A DNA stretch of 64,000 bases from Lachnospiraceae bacterium (GTDB lineage: Bacteria; Bacillota; Clostridia; Lachnospirales; Lachnospiraceae). How positions within the stretch are numbered: position 1 is the first letter of the stretch; every line of letters begins with the position of its first letter. Positions 42,196 to 52,125 of this stretch are shown here, in pieces. The stretch is taken from NCBI GenBank assembly GCA_016283755.1, contig JAEENO010000032.1, positions 62,001 through 126,000 on the forward strand, read 5' to 3'. The notes beneath the pieces are model-generated. The model saw only the letters and a list, made by a program, of their open reading frames with translations. It was not told where the DNA came from and ran no database searches. Both the position numbers and the translations under genes were made by a program.

Positions 42196-43431
42196 TTATA
42201 ACAAGATAATTATAAACTGTGATACAAGAACTACAGTAATAAGTGCAAAAGGATATGTTGCAGCATAAGCTGACGCAACATCGTCGGTACCTGCTACGTT
42301 AATAAGTGTGCCAAGTGCAGGAGTTGATGTCATACCGCCTGTGATTGAACCTAAGTTGTTAAGAAGGTTAAGCTTCAATACGAACTTAGCGAAGAAGTAT
42401 CCGATAATCATAGGAACGATTGTCATTACAACACCGTATACAAAGTAGATTGCCTTGAAGTAAGCAACGAACTTTGCACCACCGGCAATACCGGCACCGA
42501 TAAGGAAAAGCATAAGACCGAGCTCACGGAAGAGTTCAAGTACGCGCTTTTCAATCTTAAGGTTAAGCGCACCGATATGTCCGAAATGTCCGAATAAAAG
42601 CGCAACAAGAAGTGCACCACCTGTTGTTGTAAGTGAGAATGTTGTTCCGCTAAGGCCCTTGCTTGAAAGCGGAATCTTGATTGCTCCTACGAGGATACCA
42701 AGAACTGCTGCAAGTGCAAATGCCATAAGACCGAACTTATCCATTGTAAACAACTTGCCCTTATATTCCTTAACATCACCCTTAGCGACTGCCTGAATCT
42801 TTCTTCTCTCTTCTTCCATGTTAGCCTTGGTAAGCTTCGGAACAAGCTGTACGAATAATACAACACCGATAACACCGAAAAGATAAGCAATACCGTGACC
42901 TACGGTTACAGCATCTTCAAACTCAGGAAGTACTGTTGCCTTAGCTGCAGAAAATGCAGGAGTTGATGTAAGTGATCCCGAAAGAATACCTACAAGCATT
43001 GCTACAAATTCCTTAGGATTACTCTCTGCACCTACACCTACGAAGTAACAGCCTACACAAGTAAGTCCGCCTGCAAGGATAATGATAAGACCAAGTAAAA
43101 TGTAAGACTTAAAGTTCTTCTTAAAATCTGCGAAGAAGTTAGGGCCTGCAATGAAGCCTACAGATGTAACAAAGAGAATAAGACCGATATTCTCAATAAT
43201 CTTCAAGGCATTGCTTGTATAACTAGCCTCACCGAGCATAAGCGCGCCGTTTAAATTCTCTGAGAAAAAAGCGCCGTAGAGTAAAGCTACAATGAACACA
43301 CCTGCTGTTCCGAGCGATACTCCCTTAATTGTGATGCGTCCGAGGGAATATCCTACAGCTGCAACCACGAAAACCGATAACATTAAAAATGCAACCCCCG
43401 CAACGGAGATTACTCCACCAAATAAAGTCAC
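42196..43431 (-). CDS. YidE/AspT-type duplicated permease
   Basis: A 411-residue membrane protein with about ten helices in two halves. The halves repeat the same motif: GILSGSLTSTPAFSAA (about 120) and GSITGGMTSTPALGTL (about 370), which identifies the YidE/YbjL duplication domain of AspT-like transporters. No TrkA_C domains sit between the halves. The start at 43431 is GTG with TAAGGAGGCACGTATC before it, giving V-T-L-F-G-G; an ATG-like longer frame has no ribosome site. Substrate unknown; aspartate:alanine exchange is one family activity. Confidence 0.82.
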   Translation of the reverse strand: MTLFGGVISVAGVAFLMLSVFVVAAVGYSLGRITIKGVSLGTAGVFIVALLYGAFFSENLNGALMLGEASYTSNALKIIENIGLILFVTSVGFIAGPNFFADFKKNFKSYILLGLIIILAGGLTCVGCYFVGVGAESNPKEFVAMLVGILSGSLTSTPAFSAAKATVLPEFEDAVTVGHGIAYLFGVIGVVLFVQLVPKLTKANMEEERRKIQAVAKGDVKEYKGKLFTMDKFGLMAFALAAVLGILVGAIKIPLSSKGLSGTTFSLTTTGGALLVALLFGHFGHIGALNLKIEKRVLELFRELGLMLFLIGAGIAGGAKFVAYFKAIYFVYGVVMTIVPMIIGYFFAKFVLKLNLLNNLGSITGGMTSTPALGTLINVAGTDDVASAYAATYPFALITVVLVSQFIIILL

Positions 43432-43500
43432 GATACGTGCCTCCTTATATAATTTTTCACCGTTTGAAATTATACTCCTTGTAACTATCACTGTCAAATT

Positions 43501-43549
43501 AAAAAACTGCTATGGATCCCATAATTTATTAGTATCCATAGCAGTTCAT
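43501..43549 (-). terminator. Terminator after pncB
   Basis: Perfect 13-bp stem AACTGCTATGGAT (43505-43517) and ATCCATAGCAGTT (43534-43546) with six T next on the minus strand. Confidence 0.9.
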
Positions 43550-43550
43550 A

Positions 43551-44996
43551 TTACATATTAATCGTATGATAATGATTAAAAAGATCCTGCTTAACATCGT
43601 AAAGCTTCTGTGAAAGGTCTACATAGGTCTGATGAGGATTATCGAAACGACGGCACTCAGCCCATAACGTATCCTTTTCCTTAGCGCAGATATCTCTAAT
43701 CTCCATAACTGACGGAGAAGTATATACACACTCACCGTTCTTAAATATAGGTACAAGCATTTCTCTTACCGTAAAAGTGCCTGCCTCGTACTTTGTTCTC
43801 TTCCAAGGAGATGTAGGCGAGAAAAGATTAAGATCTTCATTCTCGTTGATCTTCTCATCCGCAAAGCAGATAACATCAGCTTCAATCTTATGCTGATCCT
43901 TGGTATAGATTCTATAGATAGTCTTGTTACCCGGATTGGTTACCTTCTCGGTATTCTCGGATAACTTAATCTTCGGCTCGAACTTGCCATCCTTTTCAAT
44001 TGCGGCAAGCTTATATACACCACCGAATGAAGGATTATCCTTAGCGGTAATAAGATGAGTTCCTACACCCCAGGAGGTAATGGTTGCTCCCTGACGCTTT
44101 AATGAAGCAATCAAGTGCTCATCCAAATCGTTCGATGCAGATATTACCGCATCCGGGAATCCTGCTTCATCAAGCATCTTACGTACCTTCTTACTGAGAT
44201 ATGCAAGGTCACCGCTATCCATTCTGATTCCGTAAAGCTTAGGCTTTATTCCTGCTTCCTTCATTTCCTTAAATACACGGATTGCATTAGGAAGACCGCT
44301 CTTAATGGTATCATATGTATCGATAAGTAAGATACATGCATCCGGGTAAAGATCCGCATACTTCTTAAATGCGGTATATTCATCCGGGAAGCTCATAATC
44401 CAGCTATGTGCATGTGTTCCTTTAACAGGTACGTTAAAGAGCTTACCTGCCAGGACATTGGATGTACCGTTACATCCGCCTATAACTGCAGCACGTGCGC
44501 CGTAAGTTCCGGCATCAGGACCTTGAGCACGTCTAAGTCCAAATTCCATTACGCCGTCACCTTCAGCCGCATCACATACACGTGAAGCCTTGGTTGCAAC
44601 GAGGCACTGATGATTAACTATATTAAGTAATGCCGTTTCAAGAAGCTGTGCTTCCATAACAGGTGCGATTACCTTAACGAGTGGCTCTCTCGGGAATATG
44701 ATTGAGCCTTCCGGAATCGCATAGATATCTCCCGAGAACTTAAAGTCCTTAAGATAATCGAGGAAATCCTCCTCGAAGATATGAAGCGAACGAAGATACT
44801 CAATATCCTCCTCATCAAATCTTAAGTTCTTAACGTAATCGATTACCTGTTCAAGACCTGCCATAATAGAGTAGCCGCCTTTAAAAGGGTTCTCACGGAA
44901 GAATGCATCGAACACAACTCTGCTGTCATTCTTCGTCTTGTAATAACCCTGCATCATGGTCAGCTCATAGAGGTCTGTTAATAATGTAAGATTCAT
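43551..44996 (-). CDS. pncB: Nicotinate phosphoribosyltransferase
   Basis: A 481-residue NAPRTase of the longer Gram-positive type, which makes nicotinate mononucleotide in NAD salvage. Seen: LTLLTDLYELTMMQGYY at the start, EFGLRRAQGPDAGTYGARAAVIGG, GTHAHSWIMSFPDEYTAFKKYAD with the catalytic His, and LLIDTYDTIKSG, GIRMDSGDL. Single-gene unit with its own terminator. Confidence 0.97.
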   Translation of the reverse strand: MNLTLLTDLYELTMMQGYYKTKNDSRVVFDAFFRENPFKGGYSIMAGLEQVIDYVKNLRFDEEDIEYLRSLHIFEEDFLDYLKDFKFSGDIYAIPEGSIIFPREPLVKVIAPVMEAQLLETALLNIVNHQCLVATKASRVCDAAEGDGVMEFGLRRAQGPDAGTYGARAAVIGGCNGTSNVLAGKLFNVPVKGTHAHSWIMSFPDEYTAFKKYADLYPDACILLIDTYDTIKSGLPNAIRVFKEMKEAGIKPKLYGIRMDSGDLAYLSKKVRKMLDEAGFPDAVISASNDLDEHLIASLKRQGATITSWGVGTHLITAKDNPSFGGVYKLAAIEKDGKFEPKIKLSENTEKVTNPGNKTIYRIYTKDQHKIEADVICFADEKINENEDLNLFSPTSPWKRTKYEAGTFTVREMLVPIFKNGECVYTSPSVMEIRDICAKEKDTLWAECRRFDNPHQTYVDLSQKLYDVKQDLFNHYHTINM

Positions 44997-45040
44997 TTTT
45001 TCTCCTTCTTGTTAAAACAAAAACATTCTTTCTTAAATGA

Positions 45041-45070
45041 AATAGTACGCACCTTGCGGCACGTACTATT
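45041..45070 (-). terminator. Hairpin after the third ABC gene
   Basis: AATAGTACG and CGTACTATT 9-bp arms, 64 nt past the stop at 45134; no T run follows, so termination would be weak. It may mark the end of the modified-peptide cluster transcript. Confidence 0.5.
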
Positions 45071-45133
45071 ACATTATACACCTTATTTTAGTAATATCAA
45101 ATTATATTTCGTCTATGCTATTAATAACAGATA

Positions 45134-46738
45134 CTATATCTTCTCAAGCTTATATACCACATCGCAGGCCTTAAGTATCTCTTCATCATGGGTAACCATA
45201 ATGATAATTCTATTCTTCTTCTGATCTGCCAGTATTTCACCAAGAAGTTCTATGCTGCCCTTATCAAGCGCATTGGTAGGCTCATCTAAGATTACCACTT
45301 CGGCATCCTTGATAAAAGTTCTTACAATCGCGACTTTCTGACATTCACCACCGCTTAGATTCTTACCGTTAGATCCCACCTCATAATCAAGACCCCGGTC
45401 TTTCTTCATTGCAAACTCCAGCATCTTCTTAAGCTTCTCATCTGCAATCTCCGACTTTCCGCTGTCTTCAAATATATTCTCTCTTATAGTCTTACCAAGC
45501 ATAATCGGTGATTGTGACATAACAGCGATATTCTTCTTTAATACTTCGCTTCTGTTAATCTTGGTAATATCTATTCCGCCCCATTTAATGTTACCGCTTT
45601 CAGGCTTTAGTATTCCAAGCAACAGTAAAAGCATCGTACTCTTTCCTGTACCGTTACTACCCACGATTCCATAGACTTTTCCTTTATCAAATGTAAGCGT
45701 CTTATTATCAAAGAGCCTTCTATCGTCAAATCCGAACTTAATACCATTAACTGACATTTCTGCAATCTCTTTTGGTATAACCTCGCCGTCCACATCATCT
45801 TCAACCTGCATAAGCTCGGCTAGACGATTCTTTGATACCAGATATTGCTGCCTTATTCCGCCAAAGCTTAAGAAGTATGATGTATCTTCAATTATCTGCT
45901 GGAAGTAGAATAATGTAAGAACTATAACACTCGTTAATGCAGCACTTCCCTCACTGCCGAATTTAAGCTTGGCTACAAGAAAGAAACTTGCAAGAAATGT
46001 AGTATTAACTGTTACACCTAAAAGCGAGATTCCATTCTTGAAATTCAAAACCGGCACCGCATTTCTTACAAATGTGTATCCAACTTCCTCGAATGATTTC
46101 CTGACAACCTCATAATGAGCACCGAACTTTATATCCAAAACCTGCGTCATACGTCTTCCTATAAAAGAAGCGTATCTAAAAAACGCCTCGGATCGCCTTT
46201 TTTCCAGCTTATAACGCTGCTTCTTCGATAATGCATATATTATAAATGTTACCGCTATACTTAATACTGCCAATAATCCAAGTGTTATATTGTTATAACA
46301 AAGAATAACTATAATTATTATTGTCTTTAAAACCCTACAGACAATATATGGAATCTGCTCTGCATAATAATCCATACAAATACCGCTATCGTTATTGATT
46401 TTTTCTGCGAGATAAAGGAAATCATTGTCCTTTATCTTCCCATATTCTTTTCTAAGGTATCTATAGATGTATTCGCTCTTATAATCTACCCCACATTGGT
46501 TGGAAAGCCAATAATCAAGATGTCCGAACAGAAAATCAACGGCAAATTTCAATATTGCAAGTGCCAGGATAATATAGAAGCACTTTAACAGACTCCCTAT
46601 CTCGCTGTTAAATACATCCTTAGAAAGCTTCGACATCTGAATCGGCAATATAATCTGTATTACCGTGCTTACCGCAGCTGCCAAAAACAATAGCGCGTAC
46701 TTAACAGGATACTTCTTAATACTATCAAACGGTTTCAT
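45134..46738 (-). CDS. ABC half-transporter (third of the cluster)
   Basis: A 534-residue fused membrane plus ATPase subunit. Five to six helices in residues 15-290; ATPase with GIVGSNGTGKSTMLLLLLG (Walker A), LSGGECQKVAIVRTFI (signature) and VVILDEPTNALDKG (Walker B). It lacks any N-terminal C39 peptidase domain. It is 95 nt after the second ABC gene with a hairpin between. It resembles a single unit able to dimerise with itself, unlike the two upstream genes which overlap and probably pair. Role: export or immunity for the peptide product is inference. Confidence 0.88.
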   Translation of the reverse strand: MKPFDSIKKYPVKYALLFLAAAVSTVIQIILPIQMSKLSKDVFNSEIGSLLKCFYIILALAILKFAVDFLFGHLDYWLSNQCGVDYKSEYIYRYLRKEYGKIKDNDFLYLAEKINNDSGICMDYYAEQIPYIVCRVLKTIIIIVILCYNNITLGLLAVLSIAVTFIIYALSKKQRYKLEKRRSEAFFRYASFIGRRMTQVLDIKFGAHYEVVRKSFEEVGYTFVRNAVPVLNFKNGISLLGVTVNTTFLASFFLVAKLKFGSEGSAALTSVIVLTLFYFQQIIEDTSYFLSFGGIRQQYLVSKNRLAELMQVEDDVDGEVIPKEIAEMSVNGIKFGFDDRRLFDNKTLTFDKGKVYGIVGSNGTGKSTMLLLLLGILKPESGNIKWGGIDITKINRSEVLKKNIAVMSQSPIMLGKTIRENIFEDSGKSEIADEKLKKMLEFAMKKDRGLDYEVGSNGKNLSGGECQKVAIVRTFIKDAEVVILDEPTNALDKGSIELLGEILADQKKNRIIIMVTHDEEILKACDVVYKLEKI

Positions 46739-46768
46739 AATACCTTCTCTCCTCTATTTCTAAAACTC

Positions 46769-46795
46769 AAGGCAAGACGTAATACGCCTTGCCTT
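46769..46795 (-). other. Hairpin between ABC genes 2 and 3
   Basis: AAGGCAAGACGT and ACGCCTTGCCTT fold with one mismatch, 38 nt after the stop at 46833. No T run; may lower expression of the third transporter. Confidence 0.55.
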
Positions 46796-46832
46796 AAATC
46801 AATTATTCACAATTCATATGCTTATCAATGTC

Positions 46833-48632
46833 TTATACTGCTTCTTCAACACTCCAATACTTTGCCTGTGTATTCCATAATTCGTAATACTTACCGCATG
46901 TATCACATAATAATTCTTCATGCGTGCCCTGCTGAACAAGTTTTCCCTTATCTATTACCAATATTCTATCACAAAATCTGCATGATGAAAGCCTATGTGA
47001 AATATATATTGCGCTTTTTCCTGCAACATAATCGTTAAAATTCCTATACAAATTCATTTCTGCAAATGGATCCATTGCAGATGTAGGTTCATCAAGTACT
47101 ACAATTTTTGCCTTTTCCTTAATTAAGGCTCGTGCAAGTGCCAACTTTTGTGCCTCACCACCTGATAGTTCGATACCATCCGCATCACAATCTTTATAAG
47201 CATATGCATTTAAAGCATACTTACTCGGGAAGCCCACTTTATTTATGGCATCTCGAACCTCCTCTTCATTATAATCAGCTGACACTGCCACATTTTCACC
47301 TATTGGTAGTGAAAAAATATTAAAATCCTGAAAAACAACAGCAAAGTTTTCTTGATATTCTTTTTCTCCGAATTCTGTATAATCTATTCCATCTATCTTT
47401 ATTGAACCGGACTTAGGCTTAATCAAACCACATAATAGTTTTATAAGAGTAGTTTTCCCCGAACCATTTTCGCCAACAACGGCTATACGCTCACCCTTCT
47501 TGATAGTAAACGAAACGTTATTAATTGCTTCTTTATCTGCATCAGGGTATGAATATGTAACCTTATCGAAACAAATGGTATTAAAGTTGCATTCATTATT
47601 ATCTGTTTTTAACTCTTTTGGTGGAATCGCATCTATTACTTCATAATACATCTGTGCTCTTTCATTATAATCTTCAAGTTCACCTATATTACCGCTAAAA
47701 TCTTTTATAGAATCGACTAAATTTGACGCAGCTCCAATAATTAATACCATTTCGCCGACAGAAATTATCCCACTCAACGCCTTATATCCTATTGTATAGT
47801 ATATTCCCAACGTTATACATGCAAATACCAAAAAGCCTAATATTTCGGCAATAGAATCATACTTCAATATACTTTTTTGTAAAGAATACCCTTCTTTTAA
47901 TAGCTTCCCGGTGGCTTCCGTTTTAATAAGCTTTTGCATTTTAAAAATTCTTATTTCTTTTCCAGTTTTATAATGCGCAACTTTATCCCTATATTCTTCG
48001 TATATTCCATCGATTTCGTTATACTCATCCCGTACTGAACGCTCGCGTTTATAAGTATAAGTCTTTAACAATGTAAAAATAATTGCTGCAATAACCACAA
48101 CAAGAAACACAATGCAAATCATAATAGCATCGCCGGTTATTAAATCTCTTATTTTGATAAAAGCAATTAATGCGCTCAAAATCCCCGTCACCGAAGATAC
48201 AATGCATTGAACAGTATAATAATAATCCGAATAAAGCCCGTCTCTGGTACTGGTTTCACTTCTGATTTCATCTACGTTCTTTAAGAATTCGCTATCCGTA
48301 AAAACCTCATATGATACATTAATTAGTTTTTCAGTTAATTGATTCTTTTCAAGCATACTGCATGCATCCGCATGATCGCTACAATAATTACTAAAGCATC
48401 CTTCAACAAGAATTACCAATGCATTTAGCAATATTATAGCAATAACTACGAAAAGCTTATTATTAGCATCAGCATTACGCGAAAAAGCATCTAATATATA
48501 AACAGATAAAATTAGATATAAATACGGATGAATTCCATTTAATACAGAATAAATTATCGAATCACTCCACGCTCTCTTTCTCATTTTTTTAATATCTCTG
48601 TTCAAACGCTTCAAACATATCCACTTTTTCAT
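46833..48632 (-). CDS. ABC half-transporter (second of the cluster)
   Basis: A 599-residue export-type half-transporter with about six helices (residues 20-310) and an ATPase: RIAVVGENGSGKTTLIKLLCG, LSGGEAQKLALARALIKEK and IVVLDEPTSAMDPFAE, plus H-loop ISHRLSSCRF. No C39 domain at the N-terminus. Its start overlaps the stop of the first ABC gene by 4 nt, suggesting a heterodimer. Both are HlyB/lantibiotic-export-like. Three such genes directly behind a maturase gene imply export or self-protection. Confidence 0.9.
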   Translation of the reverse strand: MKKWICLKRLNRDIKKMRKRAWSDSIIYSVLNGIHPYLYLILSVYILDAFSRNADANNKLFVVIAIILLNALVILVEGCFSNYCSDHADACSMLEKNQLTEKLINVSYEVFTDSEFLKNVDEIRSETSTRDGLYSDYYYTVQCIVSSVTGILSALIAFIKIRDLITGDAIMICIVFLVVVIAAIIFTLLKTYTYKRERSVRDEYNEIDGIYEEYRDKVAHYKTGKEIRIFKMQKLIKTEATGKLLKEGYSLQKSILKYDSIAEILGFLVFACITLGIYYTIGYKALSGIISVGEMVLIIGAASNLVDSIKDFSGNIGELEDYNERAQMYYEVIDAIPPKELKTDNNECNFNTICFDKVTYSYPDADKEAINNVSFTIKKGERIAVVGENGSGKTTLIKLLCGLIKPKSGSIKIDGIDYTEFGEKEYQENFAVVFQDFNIFSLPIGENVAVSADYNEEEVRDAINKVGFPSKYALNAYAYKDCDADGIELSGGEAQKLALARALIKEKAKIVVLDEPTSAMDPFAEMNLYRNFNDYVAGKSAIYISHRLSSCRFCDRILVIDKGKLVQQGTHEELLCDTCGKYYELWNTQAKYWSVEEAV

Positions 48633-50371
48633 GCCAATGCCTCTTCCTCTTGATTCATATAATAATACCCTTGAATATTATACATTTTTGCATAATTGCC
48701 TTTTGCTTCAAGCAATTCTTTATGAGTTCCTTCCTCTACAATACATCCCTCTCTCATAAAAATAATCTTGTTGCAAAATCTAGTTGAATTAAGTCTATGT
48801 GAAACGAACAACGATATTTTATCCTTGCTCATCTCATTATACTTTACATACAATCGCTCCTCCGCCAATGGATCTAAGGCAGCCGTAGGTTCATCAAGTA
48901 ATAATAACGTTGCGTTTTTATAAAAAGCGCGTGCCAATAGGATTCTTTGTACTTCTCCTCCCGAATAATCAGTGATGCTGTCTTTTTTTTCACTAAGTTC
49001 CACCTTTTCCAATGCTTCAGCTATCCTTTTTGCATCCCGCTTATCACCAGCTACTATATTCTCCTCAATCCCCATTGGCAACAATATATAATCCTGAAAA
49101 AGAGCTGTTATCTCGCTATACACACTTGCTCGAGTATATGCTCCTATCGGCTTATTATTTATTAATACTTCACCTTGTGTCGGCTTGTAGAGCCCACTTA
49201 TAATTTTAATTAAAGTGGTTTTTCCTGCACCGTTTTCACCGACAATGGCAAGGCTATCCCCCTTACTTAAACTTAAATTTATGTTTTTCAAAACATAATT
49301 CTCCCCATCGTATGCATAACTAACATCTTTTAAATCTATACTCTCTATACCAGTCAACACTTCCCCTTCTTCACAATCTGAAAACTCAGGCAACTCCATA
49401 AACTCTCTGTAATGATCACATTCTACGCATATCCTTCCCAGACTACTTATATGACCTGATATTCCATTAAGCCATTCTGAAAAACCTGTAATAAGCGTAA
49501 AATAGAAAACAAACTCATCCAATTCAATACTACCATTCTTAATCGACAATAAAAGAATTAATGTAATGCCTAAATCTCTTATCAACGTGGCAAACGACTG
49601 TAATGCTGTCAAAGAATTAGCCTTTCCCGTATATCTTGCGAGAGTCGCAGCATACCCGTTTGCAGCTTCGCGCATATGTCCTATAAGCCATTTTTCACAA
49701 TTATTTAACCGTATGTCCTTGGCTACAGTTTCATCACTTGCCTGACAAAACAAATAATAAAAAACAAGTTCGTATTTTGTCATTTCGTTTGCTGTTACAT
49801 TACCGTATTCAATTGTTTTATGATAAGTAAAAAACTCCAATGCACAAGTAATAAAAACAATTAATAATATAACCCAATTGACATTTGCGAATAATGCACC
49901 ATACGCTACAATACCTAAGATACTTGTTATCAGTCCTATAAGTCTAACCGCTGCCCATGCTCCATCAGATCTTGATCCTTCAAAAGCAAATTTCTTACAT
50001 CTTTGATACTTATCTCGGGTTTCATATTGCTCAAGAACCTCATAGTCTATCTTCATTAACTTATCAATTAATTCAATTGCATAGCTTGAACTAATCCTGT
50101 ATTGAAAAACTTCTTCCCATTTTTCTATGACAATACTAATCACATTGAAAATAACCCAGGCCCCAAAAAATAATAATAAATTTGTTACAAAAACCGAAAC
50201 CTCTATCTTATTCTCTATCCCCCGAACCATCCACTTAAGTAAAAGTGAGCCTGTCAACGGCATTAATACTGCAATAGGAATCTTAAAAAAGCACAATACA
50301 GTTCCTTTTTTATCCCACTTAAACCAATTGTTAACTATATAATTAAAATTACTTAATCTAGAATAACGCAT
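48629..50371 (-). CDS. ABC half-transporter (first of the cluster)
   Basis: A 580-residue half-transporter. Membrane part at about 20-320; ATPase with SLAIVGENGAGKTTLIKIISG, ITDYSGGEVQRILLARAFY (signature starts with Y instead of L) and LLLLDEPTAALDPLAEERL, FVSHRLNSTRF. No N-terminal peptidase domain. It is 16 nt after the PqqD-like gene and overlaps the second ABC gene, so is part of the same transcript. With its partner it probably carries the modified peptide or confers immunity. Confidence 0.9.
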   Translation of the reverse strand: MRYSRLSNFNYIVNNWFKWDKKGTVLCFFKIPIAVLMPLTGSLLLKWMVRGIENKIEVSVFVTNLLLFFGAWVIFNVISIVIEKWEEVFQYRISSSYAIELIDKLMKIDYEVLEQYETRDKYQRCKKFAFEGSRSDGAWAAVRLIGLITSILGIVAYGALFANVNWVILLIVFITCALEFFTYHKTIEYGNVTANEMTKYELVFYYLFCQASDETVAKDIRLNNCEKWLIGHMREAANGYAATLARYTGKANSLTALQSFATLIRDLGITLILLLSIKNGSIELDEFVFYFTLITGFSEWLNGISGHISSLGRICVECDHYREFMELPEFSDCEEGEVLTGIESIDLKDVSYAYDGENYVLKNINLSLSKGDSLAIVGENGAGKTTLIKIISGLYKPTQGEVLINNKPIGAYTRASVYSEITALFQDYILLPMGIEENIVAGDKRDAKRIAEALEKVELSEKKDSITDYSGGEVQRILLARAFYKNATLLLLDEPTAALDPLAEERLYVKYNEMSKDKISLFVSHRLNSTRFCNKIIFMREGCIVEEGTHKELLEAKGNYAKMYNIQGYYYMNQEEEALA

Positions 50372-50387
50372 GTTTACCCTTTCAAAA

Positions 50388-50696
50388 TCACATTTTCAAT
50401 AAGTAACCGGCAGATGACAATACTGTAAGAACATCAATAATATCTGCCTCGACGCTTTTGACTTCCATTTCATTAATATCATAAGTTTTACTCAATTCCT
50501 CTGCGATTACGCTAACTGCAATCGGAATTCCTTTATCAGTCAGTCTGGATAGAATTTCATATATATCCTTAGCGCTATCAGTTAATTCCATTGCAGTCTG
50601 ACTGTTTTCACGAAATATATATGTTTTATCATCGCAGATTGTCTTTTTTATGCCATCCGGCAATTTATATAGAAAACCATTACCCATCTTATTCAT
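50388..50696 (-). CDS. PqqD-like RiPP recognition element protein
   Basis: A 102-residue PqqD-type winged-helix protein. Seen: an N-terminal beta region (YKLPDGIKKTICDDKTYIF) and the family helix MELTDSAKDIYEILSRLTDKGIPIAVSVIAEELSKTYDI. Such domains grip the leader of a precursor peptide and present it to a radical SAM maturase. It overlaps the end of the maturase gene by 8 nt, showing tight coupling. Strong support for a RiPP system. Confidence 0.88.
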   Translation of the reverse strand: MNKMGNGFLYKLPDGIKKTICDDKTYIFRENSQTAMELTDSAKDIYEILSRLTDKGIPIAVSVIAEELSKTYDINEMEVKSVEADIIDVLTVLSSAGYLLKM

Positions 50697-52029
50697 GCAC
50701 CTCTTCTAAAACATAATACTCAAACCCCTTGCCTGTTAACATTTTATTCTTTTTCCATCCAATATAAGGCTTATCATTTTTCATTACCGATTCTATTATC
50801 TTAAGCCAGTATTGTTTTTGCATTTCACATTCCCATTGCATTTCTCCTGTATTATATAATTTTTCGCGTATATGCTTTAGTGGACAGCCACCGGCACAAA
50901 CAATAAACGCAAAGCATTCCTTACATTCCTTGTATTTTTTTATTCCCATTTCCAACAAAGGATCTTCATATTCTTTATAAAAATGGATTACACCATTTTG
51001 AATTTTGCCTACAACCGGTACATTCTTATTATCATCAACACAGGTCGTAATTCTGCCGTCAGGAAACAACCACAATCCTGTTGCAAAACAGCCTACTCCA
51101 CCACAAGAAAAGCCCGTTTTTTCCTCGGATAATAAAGGCGTTGTTATCTTTAAAGCTGTATCCTTATCCTTAAGTTTTATAAATTTCTCAACAAAACTAT
51201 ACTGATTTAAATCCTTTATTCTCTTAACACCGCCGACCGCACGTCCTGCTGCAGTAACCGGGTTAATCTCCCAAGAATATAGTCCTTCAAACTTCGACTC
51301 AATATATTCATATATTTCCTCTAAGTATGCAATATCATATTGCCATATAGTAGTCCTTATTGTCGTCCTAATTCCTTCGCCAATTAATCTTTTGATACTA
51401 TTTTCTACAGTTTGTGAGGTCTTATCTTCATTAATGCTGATTCTGTTTCTATTCTGTAAAACAGGGATACCATCATACGAAATATACACTCTGTTAAAAT
51501 GATTAATAATAAATTCCAATTGATTATCATTCCAAAAACCATTGGAAGTCATCTCCAGCATAAATTTAACATTTTCGTTTGAACAACAATTTTCTATTAT
51601 TCTAACAGAATTTATAAATCTATCCCAGTCGAATGTAGGCTCTCCCCCACCTGTAAGATATATTTGTATCCCTTCGTTCTTGCCTAGAACTAAATTCTCA
51701 AGTTTCTTTCTTCTCAATAATTCGTTGACAAAGGCCTTTATATCAAAATCTGACAACAGATTTAAATCTCCACAGGCCGATGATTGACTACAATAATTAC
51801 ATCTAAAATTGCAATTATATGTTAAAACAATTCCCGCCGTTTCAATAAATCTATCGTTCAAATTGCAATTTTTATCAACACTTTTCTCCAGCCTATTAAG
51901 TTCTGCGCTGTATTCTTCGTCCATTCTACTGTCATCTAAGATATCATTCAAATCATCTTCATTCACAGTGTTAGGATATATTATATTATTTTGAGAATCA
52001 TACACATAGTTATCAATATTATATTTCAC
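50689..52029 (-). CDS. Radical SAM/SPASM peptide maturase
   Basis: A 446-residue radical SAM enzyme. The cluster motif is LTYNCNFRCNYCSQ (Cys 73, 77, 80), with IYLTGGGEPTFDWDRF as the SAM-binding GGEP motif. The C-terminal SPASM part holds auxiliary-cluster cysteines: FSCGGVGCFATG, ITTCVDD, and KECKECFAFIVCAGGCPLKH with a later EC. Residues 1-60 are a separate N-terminal region. Start is GTG at 52029 with CTGGAGATAACGCA before it. Such enzymes put thioether or carbon-carbon links in peptides. It lies 96 nt after the precursor gene and overlaps the PqqD-like gene. Confidence 0.95.
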   Translation of the reverse strand: MKYNIDNYVYDSQNNIIYPNTVNEDDLNDILDDSRMDEEYSAELNRLEKSVDKNCNLNDRFIETAGIVLTYNCNFRCNYCSQSSACGDLNLLSDFDIKAFVNELLRRKKLENLVLGKNEGIQIYLTGGGEPTFDWDRFINSVRIIENCCSNENVKFMLEMTSNGFWNDNQLEFIINHFNRVYISYDGIPVLQNRNRISINEDKTSQTVENSIKRLIGEGIRTTIRTTIWQYDIAYLEEIYEYIESKFEGLYSWEINPVTAAGRAVGGVKRIKDLNQYSFVEKFIKLKDKDTALKITTPLLSEEKTGFSCGGVGCFATGLWLFPDGRITTCVDDNKNVPVVGKIQNGVIHFYKEYEDPLLEMGIKKYKECKECFAFIVCAGGCPLKHIREKLYNTGEMQWECEMQKQYWLKIIESVMKNDKPYIGWKKNKMLTGKGFEYYVLEEVHE

Positions 52030-52070
52030 TGCGTTATCTCCAGTACTTAGTATTCTCTAGCACACAAAGT

Positions 52071-52111
52071 ATCAGACTGATATTTAGCTACCGGTTAAAC
52101 ATCAGTCTGAT
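52071..52111 (-). other. Hairpin between precursor and maturase genes
   Basis: Perfect 11-bp arms ATCAGACTGAT (52071-52081) and ATCAGTCTGAT (52101-52111), loop 19 nt. Placed right after the precursor stop, typical of partial terminators that give a large excess of precursor over maturase message. No T run was seen. Confidence 0.7.
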
Positions 52112-52125
52112 TTGACTTATAAAGA

